Counted from the stretch's first letter, positions 22,585 through 32,015 are shown. The stretch: 64,000 nt of DNA from Lentimonas sp. CC4 (GCF_902728235.1 NZ_CACVBO010000001.1:2318001-2382000); one strand, 5' to 3'. The notes: generated by a model from the sequence alone, not told the origin. Numbers and translations are program-made.

Positions 22585-22713
22585 ACGTATTTATATTTGG
22601 GATTTTTTTGCAGTAGCCTAAATCATCAGTCCGAGAAAATGAGACATCCGACTCCTTGGAATAAAGCTGCTTTTTCTGCTTGTCCTAAATATTCAGTGTG
22701 ATAATTTCAGACA

Positions 22714-23661
22714 ATGTCAATTATCCTTTCAAATATATTTTCCTGTGATTGTAGTTACTTTTTTAGTAAATACGACTTTGCCAGCGAAGTGAGATGTGCC
22801 CGGTTGAGGTTAGAAGCGACTCAATTGGATTTGGCCACTAAAGCGGGGTTACAGGTTAATTCGATCAAGCGAATCGAGTCTGGCGCAGGTGATACTGGGA
22901 TTTTGACATCTATTGCAGTGGCAGAAGCCTTGGATTTACCACTGCCAAGTGTCACGCCGGATTCTGATGTACTCAAATTCGCTGAGAACCTATTTGTTCG
23001 CCCGGATCAAGCAGCAGAGGATTACGATCGGTTATTTTATAGAGTCTGCGAGATCGAAAACGAAAACATCGATTTTGTTAATTCTGAGCTTCGACCTAAT
23101 AATCTATTGTGGCTTTCCGGTCTTGAGCGTAAAGGTTTCGCTTTTCCAGTGACTTTGAGAGAGCCATTTTTCATGAAAAATCAGCTGTATTCGAGCTTGT
23201 GCTTTCGAGAGGCGGTTAGCCCGCTAGAACTTGCTTTCCTTTTTGAAGACATGGCAATGTATTGTAAAGGTTCTATTAGCCCAAGCACGCGTAGGAAACT
23301 TTACACACTGCCTGCTCCGTTTTGGAGGCACGTGGTAACGGGACGAAGCAATAATGTCGGTCTCGCCAAATTGCTGAAAGAAATCAGAATAGTTGAAGAA
23401 AGCTTCATAGTTATTCAGCAGGAAGAACTTAAGGATGGAGGGTTAAGGACATTGGTAGTCGCTGCCTTTTATAACCTATACCTTTTAAAGAAGGAAATGC
23501 GACGAGCGGCGAGACTTGAAGATGCAAAATATACAGATGATTACGCGGTCTACTTGGCGTCTTACATTAGGCTTCTAAATTATACAAAGAGTCAGCTCGT
23601 GAAGATGTGCAAAGTGAGTAAGAGCCTGCGTGCGGCATTGGACGGTTTGTCTAAAGCTTGA
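22714..23661 (+). CDS. XRE-type helix-turn-helix regulator
   Basis: This is a 315-residue protein. Residues about 23-75 form a Cro/CI-type helix-turn-helix (VRCARLRLEATQLDLATKAGLQVNSIKRIESG). The remaining 240 residues are a helical domain with no named match, perhaps for dimerisation or for sensing a ligand. The first 20 residues are Cys- and Ser-rich and may not be translated if a later start is used, but no good alternative ATG precedes the helix-turn-helix. It faces the orphan operon 21565-20283 and probably regulates it. The IS91-type element inserted just downstream leaves the gene intact. Confidence 0.75.
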   Translation: MSIILSNIFSCDCSYFFSKYDFASEVRCARLRLEATQLDLATKAGLQVNSIKRIESGAGDTGILTSIAVAEALDLPLPSVTPDSDVLKFAENLFVRPDQAAEDYDRLFYRVCEIENENIDFVNSELRPNNLLWLSGLERKGFAFPVTLREPFFMKNQLYSSLCFREAVSPLELAFLFEDMAMYCKGSISPSTRRKLYTLPAPFWRHVVTGRSNNVGLAKLLKEIRIVEESFIVIQQEELKDGGLRTLVVAAFYNLYLLKKEMRRAARLEDAKYTDDYAVYLASYIRLLNYTKSQLVKMCKVSKSLRAALDGLSKA

Positions 23662-23875
23662 TCTACTTTGAGTCGGAATATTCCATTTTTTTTGCCTCGA
23701 TATGTTCACTATCTGAGGCGCGTTTACGAAAGAGTCTATCGGCGTCGTATGAGCGTAAAGGGCAAATTAGACATAAGGGGTATTGAACTAAGCCGCTTCG
23801 CGGAGATCCCATTGACTTGGCTGCTGTCGATTATAGGCAATCGGTATCGCTGGTGTTTGCTAAGGTCGGCTCCCT

Positions 23876-24754
23876 ATGAGTCACCTAAGAACAAAACTAA
23901 ACGAAGAGATCACCCTGCGCGGCCTAGCCGAGAGCACCCGCGAAAACTATGTTTTCGCAGTCACAGAGCTGTCGCGCTTTTGTCGCCGCTCGCCCGATAA
24001 AATAAACAACGAAGCAGTGCGCCATTACCTGCTTTCACTGCACGCCAGAGACCTCGCCCCGCAGACAATCAGCGTAAGAATCGCGGGGCTGCGATTCTTT
24101 TATCAACACGTTCTGGGGCGCTCGATTGACGAAGTTTCCAAGGCCTTTCTGCGACCCAAAATCGGACGAAAATTACCGAAGCCTTACAGTGCCAATGAGG
24201 TTACTAAAATTCTGGAAGCTTGCCGCAAGCCGATGCACCGCACGATTCTGATGACCGCTTACGCCACCGGCATGCGGCTGGAGGAATTGTGTCGGATCAA
24301 GGCCACCGACTTGGATTCGGATCGTATGATGATTCGTATCGAGAACGCCAAAGGAGCCAAAGACCGCTATACTATTTTGTCGCCAGCACTGCTTGAAGAG
24401 TTGCGTGTCCACTGGCGTCTCTACCGCCCTGACGGCGAGTATCTGTTTCCCTCGCCACGCACACAGGAAGCCTGCATCGGCAGGAAGACTGTGCAAATGA
24501 TCTTCACTACGGCGGTTGAGCGTTCGGGCGTGCAAAACCACGGGGGCATCCACAGCTTGCGGCACTCATTTGCCACACATCTGCTGGAAGCCGGAGTCGA
24601 GATCACGATCGTGCAGAAGTTGCTCGGACACCGAAGCCTAAACAGCACTGCTGTTTACCTCCATGTCACCGAAGAACGCTTTGCCGGCACGCGCAGTCCG
24701 CTCGATTTCATTGACTTGAGTCACTTGCCCAGAGTGCAACCGGTCACGGGTTAG
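23876..24754 (+). CDS. Tyrosine recombinase (XerC/D-like) of the IS91-type element
   Basis: This 292-residue protein has a core-binding N-terminal domain (LRTKLNEEITLRGLAESTRENYVFAV) and a catalytic domain with the expected residues. These are Arg in TGMRLEEL (about residue 140), Lys in GAKDRY, His-x-x-Arg in HSLRHSFATHLLEAG, and LGHRSLNSTAVYLH with the nucleophilic Tyr (about 263). The arrangement is typical of the tyrosine recombinase that accompanies IS91-type transposases in planctomycete, verrucomicrobial and proteobacterial genomes. It starts at an ATG 93 bp inside the left inverted repeat. It ends 31 bp before the transposase. Its contribution may be to resolve cointegrates or circular intermediates. 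Confidence 0.93.
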   Translation: MSHLRTKLNEEITLRGLAESTRENYVFAVTELSRFCRRSPDKINNEAVRHYLLSLHARDLAPQTISVRIAGLRFFYQHVLGRSIDEVSKAFLRPKIGRKLPKPYSANEVTKILEACRKPMHRTILMTAYATGMRLEELCRIKATDLDSDRMMIRIENAKGAKDRYTILSPALLEELRVHWRLYRPDGEYLFPSPRTQEACIGRKTVQMIFTTAVERSGVQNHGGIHSLRHSFATHLLEAGVEITIVQKLLGHRSLNSTAVYLHVTEERFAGTRSPLDFIDLSHLPRVQPVTG

Positions 24755-24785
24755 TCTAACCAACCAAGAGCACTTAGCGCGCTTG

Positions 24786-25985
24786 ATGTGTCCGGACTCG
24801 ATGCCCGCGTCCCCGGCTTCTGCTGGCGGGGTGAGCGGCCCCAGTGTCGCCGATGTTATCCGCATCGGACTGCCTGATTATGTACTCAAACACAAGTTAC
24901 CGCCCCAACATCATAAAGTGCTCAGCGCGATCATCAAGTGCCGCACGCCCGAGATGGGCGGTCAGCTCTTCCACTGCACTCACTGCGGAAAGCACCACTC
25001 GACCTCTCATGGCTGCGGCGACCGTCATTGCCCTGGATGCCAAGGCAGGCAAGCCCGTCTGTGGCTCGACAAGCAAAGTGAAGCACTGCTGCCGGTGCCT
25101 TATTTTCATACCGTCTTCACGCTACCGCACTCACTCAATCCACTTATTCGTTACAACCGCGCCGAGCTTTACAAGCTCTTGTTCGATTGCGCCAGTGCCA
25201 CGCTTTTGCAGTTCGCAAGCAATCGCTTTGGAGGTCAGGCTGGAGTCACGACCGTGCTGCATACCTGGAGCCAGCAACTCACCGATCACTATCATTTGCA
25301 CTGCATTGTCCTCGGTGGTGCCTTTGATGCGGACGCCTCAAAATGGACATCCGCCAATCCCAACTTCTGTTTCCCAGTTAAAGCCCTGTCGAAGGTTTTT
25401 CGAGCCAAATACCGGGATGGACTCTGGAAGCTCTTCGATGCAGGAAGGCTCAACTTCGGCGGGTCGAACGCCCCACGCGCTGATCGCGGAGGGTTCAGAA
25501 AATTAATCCACACCATCCTCGCCAAAAAGTGGGTCGTCTATGCCAAGCCGCCTTTCGGCGGCCCTGCTCAAGTCCTCGCATATCTGTCCAGATACACCCA
25601 CAGGGTGGCCATTGGCGATTCACGCATACTTGCCATCGATCCCGATGCCAAGACGGTCACCTTTAAATATCGTGACTACGCCGACGCATCTAAAAAGAAG
25701 GTGTCCACCATCCGGATCGAAGACTTCATTCACCGTTTTCGCACCCACATCCTGCCTCCACGTTTTTGTAAGATCAGGCATTACGGTATACTCTCCAACG
25801 CCACCAGAAAAACGAACATCACCCGGATTAAAGCAATCATCGGCACCGCTGAGTTGCCTAAGGAAACAGACAATAGCGCCTGCGAACCTGCGCAAATCCC
25901 GTGCTGTCCGCACTGTAAGCACGACACGCTCATACTCGTCAAAAGTTTGCCCAGACGATCCGTATTCGCGAAGAAGCCACCGTAA
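24786..25985 (+). CDS. IS91-family transposase (HUH/Y1 type)
   Basis: About 399 residues from the ATG at 24786. The N-terminus carries a zinc-binding region, HCTHCGKHHSTSHGCGDRHCPGC (about residues 55-78). It is followed by the HUH-like motif HYHLHCIVLGGAF (about 163), the segment AKPPFGGPAQVLAYLSRYTHRVAI (about 250-273) with the catalytic tyrosine, and FIHRFRTHILPPRFCKIRHYGIL. These are diagnostic of rolling-circle IS91-type transposases. A C-terminal CCPHCKHDTL cysteine pair is also present. The gene is complete, so the element is potentially active. Confidence 0.95.
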   Translation: MCPDSMPASPASAGGVSGPSVADVIRIGLPDYVLKHKLPPQHHKVLSAIIKCRTPEMGGQLFHCTHCGKHHSTSHGCGDRHCPGCQGRQARLWLDKQSEALLPVPYFHTVFTLPHSLNPLIRYNRAELYKLLFDCASATLLQFASNRFGGQAGVTTVLHTWSQQLTDHYHLHCIVLGGAFDADASKWTSANPNFCFPVKALSKVFRAKYRDGLWKLFDAGRLNFGGSNAPRADRGGFRKLIHTILAKKWVVYAKPPFGGPAQVLAYLSRYTHRVAIGDSRILAIDPDAKTVTFKYRDYADASKKKVSTIRIEDFIHRFRTHILPPRFCKIRHYGILSNATRKTNITRIKAIIGTAELPKETDNSACEPAQIPCCPHCKHDTLILVKSLPRRSVFAKKPP

Positions 25986-26288
25986 CATGCGAGCAAATCC
26001 ACTCCATCGGTTATCACTCAAAACCTCATGTCAGCCAAACAAAACGACAAGGGGACGGCGGCGCTTATTCGGGTCGCGCCAATTATTCAGTTTTGAACCG
26101 GCCAGCAGCATCGACGCGTCCGCAGACTCTCAGAATAACCCTTGTCATTGGTTCACTCACTCCAAGGCCAGGCTCACCATACTGCAAATCGACTTGCCAA
26201 CGCTTCCAGTCGAAGCATTCGGAAAATTACTTTCCCCTTAGAGGGCAACTGACAGTTTGAACTCGCAGGCCGAAGCGGCTCAGTTCAA

Positions 26289-26660
26289 CGAGCAAGTATG
26301 TGCAATGATGCACGATAAGCACCCCAAAGATGCCAAGCCAACAGGCGTGCATCACTACACATACTTCCCTAAACAATGGGCGCGTGCATTTATCGAGTCC
26401 AGATTAGCCAGTTATTCCAGCAGTTTAGGGTCGATTATCTACCACGGTTGAGGCAAATGCATAAAAGAGACCGCACCAGAACTTCCGTCTGATCGTGGAA
26501 AAATGATATGCATGTTTCTGATGTGCTCTGAATAGTTGATGAACCCCTTAAAGATGCGAACAGGCTCTTTTAAGCCCCCGTGGATTTCGTCCCGGAGGCT
26601 TTCTGTTTGGAGTGCGGTTACGAATCGCAGGGTTCTTGAGCAAAAGTTCTCTGCTTGTGC
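26289..26660. other. Gene-free junction between the island and the sugar locus
   Basis: The gap between the right inverted repeat and the ROK gene has no supported gene. A 64-codon frame spanning the repeat end (26257-26451) looks like a remnant or chance frame. The segment ends in a long hairpin near 26572. It may contain the tail of a sequence cut by the IS91-type insertion. Confidence 0.4.
26572..26601. terminator. Hairpin downstream of the ROK gene
   Basis: The AAGCC/GGCTT and CCG/CGG stems extend by GGA/TCC around a CGAAA-type loop with one bulge. It lies 60 bp after the stop of the minus-strand sugar operon and is followed on the plus strand by TTTCTGTTT. It is probably the operon terminator. 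Confidence 0.5.
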
Positions 26661-27629
26661 TTACTTGTTGGTAAGCACGAGGGCTGCCGCTCCCAGCAGC
26701 GCGGCTTCGCCGAGTGGGAGCTCGGAAGTCAATATTTTGATTTTGTTTTGGTAGGTCGGGATGATGTGCTTTTCAAATGAACGGCGTGTCGGGCTTAGCA
26801 ATATATCGCCCGCTTGAACGGGCCCACCAAAGAGGAAGATGGCCGCTGGGTTGGTGACGAGTGCTACGGAGGCGAGCGCTTCGCCTAGTAAGCGCCCTGT
26901 AAATTCCATGGTGTCTTTGCAGATCGCATCTCCTTCGCTGGCACATTTGGCAATCAACTTGGAGTCAATATCATCTATCGGAAGGTGGTTGAGTTTTGAC
27001 GCCTGGCCTGTCTCGGCGAGCATTTCAAAGAAGGTTCTGCGAATGCCCATTGCCGAACAGTAGTTTTCAAGGCTGCCGCGGCGGTGGTAGTTGCAATAGC
27101 GGCCATTGGGGATCACAGACATGTGGCCGACTTCGCCAGCCATGCCATGTTGGCCATCGACGAGCTTGCCATCGACGTAGATGCCGCTGCCCAGTCCAGT
27201 GCCGAGCGTAATCATGATGAAATGATCGTAGTCTGCTGCGCCGCCGTAGATTTTTTCACCAATCGCGGCTGCGTTGGCATCGTTCGCGAGCCGAATGGTG
27301 GGTAGCTTCAGGTGCTGATTGAGCATGTCTGCCAACAGTATTTCGCCTTTGAAGCGCAGGTTAGGCGCATGGTCGATACTGTTTCGTAGGCTGTTGCCGT
27401 TTGGTGCACCAATCCCCATGCCGAGCCACTCAACGTCCGCTCCGCCGAGCTCTGCCTCAGTTTGCTGTATGAGTGATGTAACGCTTTCTGCGAGTTGCGC
27501 TGCATACTGTTGACTGTCGTCATAGTCATCGGTTCGAAAACTGTGACTACGTATGATTTTTCCTGACGGATCAACAATACCTGTGGTGGTATTGGTGCCG
27601 CCAATATCTGTGCCGATTGTAAATTTCAT
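26661..27629 (-). CDS. ROK-family sugar kinase
   Basis: About 323 residues from the ATG at 27629. The ATP-binding motif TDIGGTNTTTGIVD opens the protein (residues 5-18), and a second phosphate motif LGTGLGSGIYVDG lies near 135. The ROK signature region is GQHGMAGEVGHMSVIPNGRYCNYHRRGSLENY. The usual zinc site C-x-C-G-x-x-G-C is degenerate: only the first Cys remains, with Tyr/His and Ser in place of the others. The protein probably phosphorylates mannose, fructose or glucose at O6; mannose is favoured by the adjacent ManA and by the mannosidases. It is the third gene of the symporter-manA-kinase operon, starting 37 bp after the manA stop. Confidence 0.85.
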   Translation of the reverse strand: MKFTIGTDIGGTNTTTGIVDPSGKIIRSHSFRTDDYDDSQQYAAQLAESVTSLIQQTEAELGGADVEWLGMGIGAPNGNSLRNSIDHAPNLRFKGEILLADMLNQHLKLPTIRLANDANAAAIGEKIYGGAADYDHFIMITLGTGLGSGIYVDGKLVDGQHGMAGEVGHMSVIPNGRYCNYHRRGSLENYCSAMGIRRTFFEMLAETGQASKLNHLPIDDIDSKLIAKCASEGDAICKDTMEFTGRLLGEALASVALVTNPAAIFLFGGPVQAGDILLSPTRRSFEKHIIPTYQNKIKILTSELPLGEAALLGAAALVLTNK

Positions 27630-27666
27630 ATGTCCACGCGTGGGCCGCGTTGCATGGATGTTTGTC

Positions 27667-28596
27667 CTAGCTGAAGTTCTCTGTGACGAGGATTTCTGCA
27701 TCGTTGATCACCTTGTATTCGAAGGTTTCCTTGGCAGGTAGGAGGACGTTGTCTCCACGCTGGATTTCAGAGCCATCGCCTTCTTTGAGCGTGCCTTTGA
27801 CGACACTCAGAATTCGTGCCTGTCCCGCCTCAAAACGAATGGTTTCACCTTGTGCGCGCACATTCTTTTTAAGTGTGAAGACATCGCTCTGCGCGAGGTC
27901 CTGGTCGCTGTCGGTGGGCTTGAGCGTATCTGGCTCAAAGTCGTTAAAGTCAGAACTTTTAAGTGATTCCTCAATGTGCAACGCTCGCGGTGTGCCGTCT
28001 AGTCCTACGCGCCCCCAATCGTAAACACGATACGTGGTGTCGGAGTTTTGCTGAATCTCAAGGATGAGATTACCGCCTCCAATGGCGTGGATGCGACCGC
28101 TCGGGATGAAGATCGATTCGCCCGCTTGCACAGACATGGTATGCACGAGTGGCTCGAGGTTGTTGTCTTTGAGGCCTGCTTCGAAGGCTTCGCGACTGAC
28201 GCCCTGTTTGAGGCCGGCCATGAGGGTCGCGTGTGGTTCGGCGTCGGCGATATACCAGTTTTCTGTCTTAGGCTCGCCACCGAGGCTGGGAGCGATGTCG
28301 GCGGGCGGATGCACTTGTAAGCTGAGCTTTTCCTGACAATCCAGCCATTTGACGAGGATCGGGAAGGGGCGATCAGCCGACCACCCTGCGCCCATAATAC
28401 CTTCGGGGTCAGCTGCGATGAGCTCGCGGATCGTTTGACCTTCGGCAGTGGTTGACTGCGCTTCGGGACGATCAACGATTTCCCAGCTTTCGCCGATGAC
28501 TTTACCGCTGGGTAAGCTGCGCCCGAGCTTTTGCTCAAAGTTCGTGCCGCCCCAGACGCGTTCTTGGTAAATAGGAGTGAATAGAATGTGTTTCAT
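27667..28596 (-). CDS. manA: Mannose-6-phosphate isomerase, class I
   Basis: This 309-residue cupin enzyme interconverts mannose-6-phosphate and fructose-6-phosphate in the cytoplasm. Motifs include KWLDCQEKLSLQVHPPAD (metal-binding QVH, about residues 85-102), EPKTENWYI (about 108), SIFIPSGRIHAIGGGNLILEIQQNSDTTYRVYDWGR (about 165-200) and the C-terminal cupin strands. It is short, as is usual for the Bacillus/Bacteroidota-type class I enzymes. It sits between the symporter (37 bp upstream) and the ROK kinase (37 bp downstream), so the operon encodes uptake, phosphorylation and isomerisation of mannose. This gene is the main reason for reading the glycan as mannose-containing. Confidence 0.95.
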   Translation of the reverse strand: MKHILFTPIYQERVWGGTNFEQKLGRSLPSGKVIGESWEIVDRPEAQSTTAEGQTIRELIAADPEGIMGAGWSADRPFPILVKWLDCQEKLSLQVHPPADIAPSLGGEPKTENWYIADAEPHATLMAGLKQGVSREAFEAGLKDNNLEPLVHTMSVQAGESIFIPSGRIHAIGGGNLILEIQQNSDTTYRVYDWGRVGLDGTPRALHIEESLKSSDFNDFEPDTLKPTDSDQDLAQSDVFTLKKNVRAQGETIRFEAGQARILSVVKGTLKEGDGSEIQRGDNVLLPAKETFEYKVINDAEILVTENFS

Positions 28597-28633
28597 GATA
28601 ATCTATTTGGTATTGGATAGAGTGCTTCGCAAA

Positions 28634-30619
28634 CTATTCCTGCACCAGTGGTTCCGCCCGATCTGTGCCTGGGTTCTCCTTCGAAGGGAGGTTGCGCCAT
28701 AGGAACCAGTAGGATCCTGCTATGGCGAATAGGAAGATGGGGAGTGTGATGAAGAACGCGCTATAGGTCTTAATCATCAGCTGCATCGGCAGGAGGAAGA
28801 TGGTGACCTGTGTGAGCATGACGAAAGGCACCGCCAGCATGTCATTGCGATGTTCTTTGTCCCATTTCTGGAGTTCTGTCGGGTCGACGAGTTCGCGCAT
28901 AGGTTTCCACCAGCCGAAGGGGCGTGTGGTCACGTAGAAGTTCTTCAACACATGCATCGGAGTTGGCGCGGTCATGTAGGACAATGCGACGGTGCCGATG
29001 ACGGAGATGCCTGTCATGAGCGGGAATTGAATCAGCTCGGACATTTCCGGGGCAATGAGGCGCTGGATCACGGCGCCGACGCCACCTAGGACGGTGCCGC
29101 CGATTTGTCCCCAAGCGTTACAGCGCCACCAGTAGAGGCGGAGCACGTAGGGGCCAATGGAGCCGGCAGTGAGGCTCATGATGAACCACGCCCAGATGTC
29201 GTTGATACTGTCGGCGAAAATGCCCATCGCAAAGGAAAGCGCGACGATCACACCGGTGGAGACATAAGCGACGGCGATGAGCTCGCGATTCTTCGCTTTA
29301 GGCCGGATGCCGAGTTGGTAAATATCTTTCACGAATTGTGCTGATGTCTTATTCACTTCACCGGTGAGGGTCGACATCATGGCCGCCAGCATCGCAACGA
29401 TGAGCAGGCCGCGTAATCCGGTAGGAATGCTGTTGAGCAGCACCGCTGGTAGAATTTGCTCGGGATTGACCGTGCCTGAGTAGCCTACCACGGGGAGGCG
29501 CTGCTTCCAGTTGTCGCCTAGTGTGGTTTCGATTCGTTCGATCAATTGTGGGTCGTGCTTTTGTGGCGCGTTGATGATCGAGGTCGTGTGTTCGTGCCAG
29601 AAGTGTTGTTCGATGTCTGGCTTATATTCTTTGATGATCGCAGTGGTCTGCTCGATCTTACTGCTATCGGGGAAGAGATTATGGATCAGTAGCAGACCCA
29701 TGATCGCGAAGCCCATCATCATCGGCCAGCGAAAGGCGACAGTGACACCTTGTAGGATGGATTGCAGGGTGCAATCACGGTCACTGCGTGCGCCGAAGTA
29801 GCGGTTTTCATCACCAGTGCCGAAGCCATAGAGGACATTACGCAGTAGGTAGAATGCCATAAAGAGTAGGAGCAGGTCATAGACTTCGTAGCCGGGCGGC
29901 ATCTCCACCTCCCAGGCAGGCATGCTCGAGGTCCAACTGGTGCTGCCAGTCACGCTATGCGCGATTTGCCCCAGTGTTTCGCTGTCGGGCACCAGGTTGA
30001 AAGCCATGACAGAGACGATTACGCAAGCGACCAATACGATGAGTCCCTGCACGAGGTCTGTTAAGACCACGCCGTAGAAACCAGCGAGCATCGTGTAGAC
30101 TGTGCAAAATGCGACGATGATACCCGTGACGAGCATTGGAGACAGTGGAATGAACATGCCTACGAACAAGCTGGTGCCACGCACTAGGTAGGCGAGTAGG
30201 CCGACGGTCGTGATCAGAGTCACGATCGCTTTGAAAAAGCGCATCCACTTGGCCTCTTTGCCTTGTCCAAATCGATAGGCGATCCACTCTGCGCCGGTCA
30301 TACAACCGGAACGCCGGTGCCATTTACCAGTGAAACAGATCAGGAAGGCGAGCACGAGCACGGCGCCGCCGCGAAACTCAATGAACAGTCCCTTCGGCCC
30401 GAGCATGTAAAGAAAGGCGGTGATGATCATCGTGCCGGTTAGGTCGAACCACATTGCCATACCCGCCATGCCGAGTAGATACCAGGGGAGGTTGCGCCCG
30501 CCCAGGAAGTAATTATCCATGCTTTGGGACGCCTTGCGGGTCATCATGAGGCCAACGCCCATCGTGATGATGAGATAGATGGCGATAATGGAGCTATCGA
30601 TGATGTTGAGTGAGGTCAT
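28634..30619 (-). CDS. Sodium:solute symporter (SSS family)
   Basis: This 661-residue membrane protein has about 13-14 hydrophobic helices. The N-terminus (IIAIYLIITMGVGLMM) is followed by SMDNYFLGGRNLPWYLLGMAGMAMWFDLTGT, the family signature that includes the first sodium site, and GTGDENRYFGARSDRDC. A hydrophilic region near residues 320-395 is longer than usual. SGLT-type members carry monosaccharides with sodium. The first gene of the operon, it follows a perfect LacI-type operator at 30684-30697. Its likely substrate is mannose or a short mannoside released outside the cell. Confidence 0.93.
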   Translation of the reverse strand: MTSLNIIDSSIIAIYLIITMGVGLMMTRKASQSMDNYFLGGRNLPWYLLGMAGMAMWFDLTGTMIITAFLYMLGPKGLFIEFRGGAVLVLAFLICFTGKWHRRSGCMTGAEWIAYRFGQGKEAKWMRFFKAIVTLITTVGLLAYLVRGTSLFVGMFIPLSPMLVTGIIVAFCTVYTMLAGFYGVVLTDLVQGLIVLVACVIVSVMAFNLVPDSETLGQIAHSVTGSTSWTSSMPAWEVEMPPGYEVYDLLLLFMAFYLLRNVLYGFGTGDENRYFGARSDRDCTLQSILQGVTVAFRWPMMMGFAIMGLLLIHNLFPDSSKIEQTTAIIKEYKPDIEQHFWHEHTTSIINAPQKHDPQLIERIETTLGDNWKQRLPVVGYSGTVNPEQILPAVLLNSIPTGLRGLLIVAMLAAMMSTLTGEVNKTSAQFVKDIYQLGIRPKAKNRELIAVAYVSTGVIVALSFAMGIFADSINDIWAWFIMSLTAGSIGPYVLRLYWWRCNAWGQIGGTVLGGVGAVIQRLIAPEMSELIQFPLMTGISVIGTVALSYMTAPTPMHVLKNFYVTTRPFGWWKPMRELVDPTELQKWDKEHRNDMLAVPFVMLTQVTIFLLPMQLMIKTYSAFFITLPIFLFAIAGSYWFLWRNLPSKENPGTDRAEPLVQE

Positions 30620-30683
30620 GTTTCAGATGTGGCTACTTTTCTTTGGCCTTCGGGGAGAAGGCATGTGCAATTTTGCACTTAAA

Positions 30684-30697
30684 GGAAAACGTTTTCC
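30684..30697. promoter_or_regulatory. LacI-type operator, symporter operon
   Basis: Perfect 14-bp palindrome GGAAAACGTTTTCC, 65 bp upstream of the symporter start. It is the clearest example of the A-type half-site of this regulon. Confidence 0.88.
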
Positions 30698-30795
30698 GAT
30701 TGATTGCAAGAAGAAATATCCTGCAGGCTCGATTTGCTGTTCGAGTGCATGGGATTGCCGCATCTGAAGTGGCTGCGGCAATGGGGGGGGGCGGA

Positions 30796-31833
30796 TTAGG
30801 CCTTCGGGCTGGCGACGGACTCGCGGTGGATGAGTTCCACGGGGAGGCGGATCGATTGAATCGGGGCGTCAGGGTTGTTGATACGATGTAGGATGGACTC
30901 TGCGCCCATCTTTCCGAGGTTTTGCTTGTCGACGCGCACCGTTGAAATCGTTGGTCTGGATTTGATACTATCGCTGTCATCGTTGAAGCCAAACACGCTG
31001 ACATCCTCGGGCACTTTATAGCCGTCCGCCTGCAGGTCTTCGATGGTTTGGAGGGCAATCGTGTCATTGACGCAGAAAATCGCAGTGGGCGGCTTCGATG
31101 ATTGCATGCGCTTTTGGATGGCTTCGTAGCTTTCGTGTCGGTCTGCGAAGTCGCGCATGCTGGTGCAGAGTGTTTTCGGTAGCTTGTGCTGTTCGACTGC
31201 GTTCAGGAAGCCAGCTTCGCGCTGATCGGTGTTGGTAGCCTCATCGTTGTGGGCGATGAAGAGGATGCGACGGTGTCCGAGGCCGACAAGGTGTTCGACG
31301 ACTTGCTCAGAAGCGTTGTAGCCGTCGGAAGTGATGTTGTCGATTTTGATTTTATCGCGATGGCTGTCTAGGTGGAGCATGGGCACACCATAGCTGACGA
31401 GGCGCGTGACGATGTCGCGCGGGAAGCCGCCCAATAGGATGACGCCATCGACTTTACCTTGGCGCATGAAGCGTGGCGGTGTGTCTGGGCTGTCGGCGAG
31501 GTCAAATCCAGTTAATAGGAGGTCGTAGCCTCGTTGATCCATAGTCGCTTCCAGGGGTTCCATTATTTTCGCGTAATAGACGTTGCTAAAGATCGCCGCG
31601 CAGGAGGGGTAGAAGAGGAGGCCGACGATTTCACTCTTGCCGCGGCGCAAATTGCGTCCGCCTGAGTTCGGCATATAGTTTTGCTCCTTGCAGATCTTAA
31701 AGATCTTTTCACGCAACTCTTGGCTGATGCTGCCTGTGTTGTTCAGGGTTTTGGAGACGGTTGCGATTGAGCAACCCGCCAGTTGGGCGATGTCTTTGAT
31801 CGAGGTAATGCGTTTGGCTGGTGTGGAACCCAT
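30796..31833 (-). CDS. LacI-family transcriptional repressor
   Basis: 345 residues with a classic LacI N-terminus, SIKDIAQLAGCSIATVSKTLNN (residues 11-32), a hinge at about 55-65 and a periplasmic-binding-protein-like sensor domain (IVGLLFYPSC ... VDGVILLGG ... GVPMLHLD ... AIFCVNDTIALQTIEDL ... FGFNDDSDSI). It lies between the symporter operon (same strand) and the divergent first sulfatase operon. The operator recurring at eight places in the locus has the CG-centred form typical of LacI-family sites. This is the only LacI gene in the window, so it is the probable regulator of the whole locus. The ligand is likely mannose or a derived oligosaccharide. Confidence 0.94.
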   Translation of the reverse strand: MGSTPAKRITSIKDIAQLAGCSIATVSKTLNNTGSISQELREKIFKICKEQNYMPNSGGRNLRRGKSEIVGLLFYPSCAAIFSNVYYAKIMEPLEATMDQRGYDLLLTGFDLADSPDTPPRFMRQGKVDGVILLGGFPRDIVTRLVSYGVPMLHLDSHRDKIKIDNITSDGYNASEQVVEHLVGLGHRRILFIAHNDEATNTDQREAGFLNAVEQHKLPKTLCTSMRDFADRHESYEAIQKRMQSSKPPTAIFCVNDTIALQTIEDLQADGYKVPEDVSVFGFNDDSDSIKSRPTISTVRVDKQNLGKMGAESILHRINNPDAPIQSIRLPVELIHRESVASPKA

Positions 31834-32015
31834 ATTTGTATGTGTTTAGAAAGAAGTGACTGGTGCCTTTAAGTAAATCGTTGCCCTATTAGTAGTCGCT
31901 GAGGCTACGTTACTTGAGTGGACTGTCAACGTTGTTGAATTGTGCGCTGAGAGGGGTGTTTGGGGCGTAAATTTTTTAAAGTATTGACAGAGGAGAGTTC
32001 TGATATCTGCATATA

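Larger units (their letters stand above)
23783..26288 (+). mobile_element. IS91-type element with tyrosine recombinase
   Basis: Two genes on the plus strand, a tyrosine recombinase and a Y1/IS91 transposase, are bracketed by imperfect 18-bp inverted repeats. The left copy is at 23783-23800 (TTGAACTAAGCCGCTTCG). The right copy at 26271-26288 is its complement with one difference. Between transposase and right repeat lies about 280 bp with a conserved-looking end (AGAGGGCAACTGAC at 26240-26253, then GAAC at 26259). GAAC/GTTC tetranucleotides are the usual IS91-family targets. Exact ends cannot be fixed without other copies, and no target duplication is expected for this rolling-circle family. 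Confidence 0.75.

Noticed and set aside
25540-26241. 233-codon frame overlapping the IS91 transposase end
   Set aside because: Out-of-frame shadow of the transposase; Ser/Pro/Arg-rich with no motif.
26257-26451. 64-codon frame at the right end of the IS91-type element
   Set aside because: The start lies inside the element end and continues past it; no recognised domain, so a chance or remnant frame.
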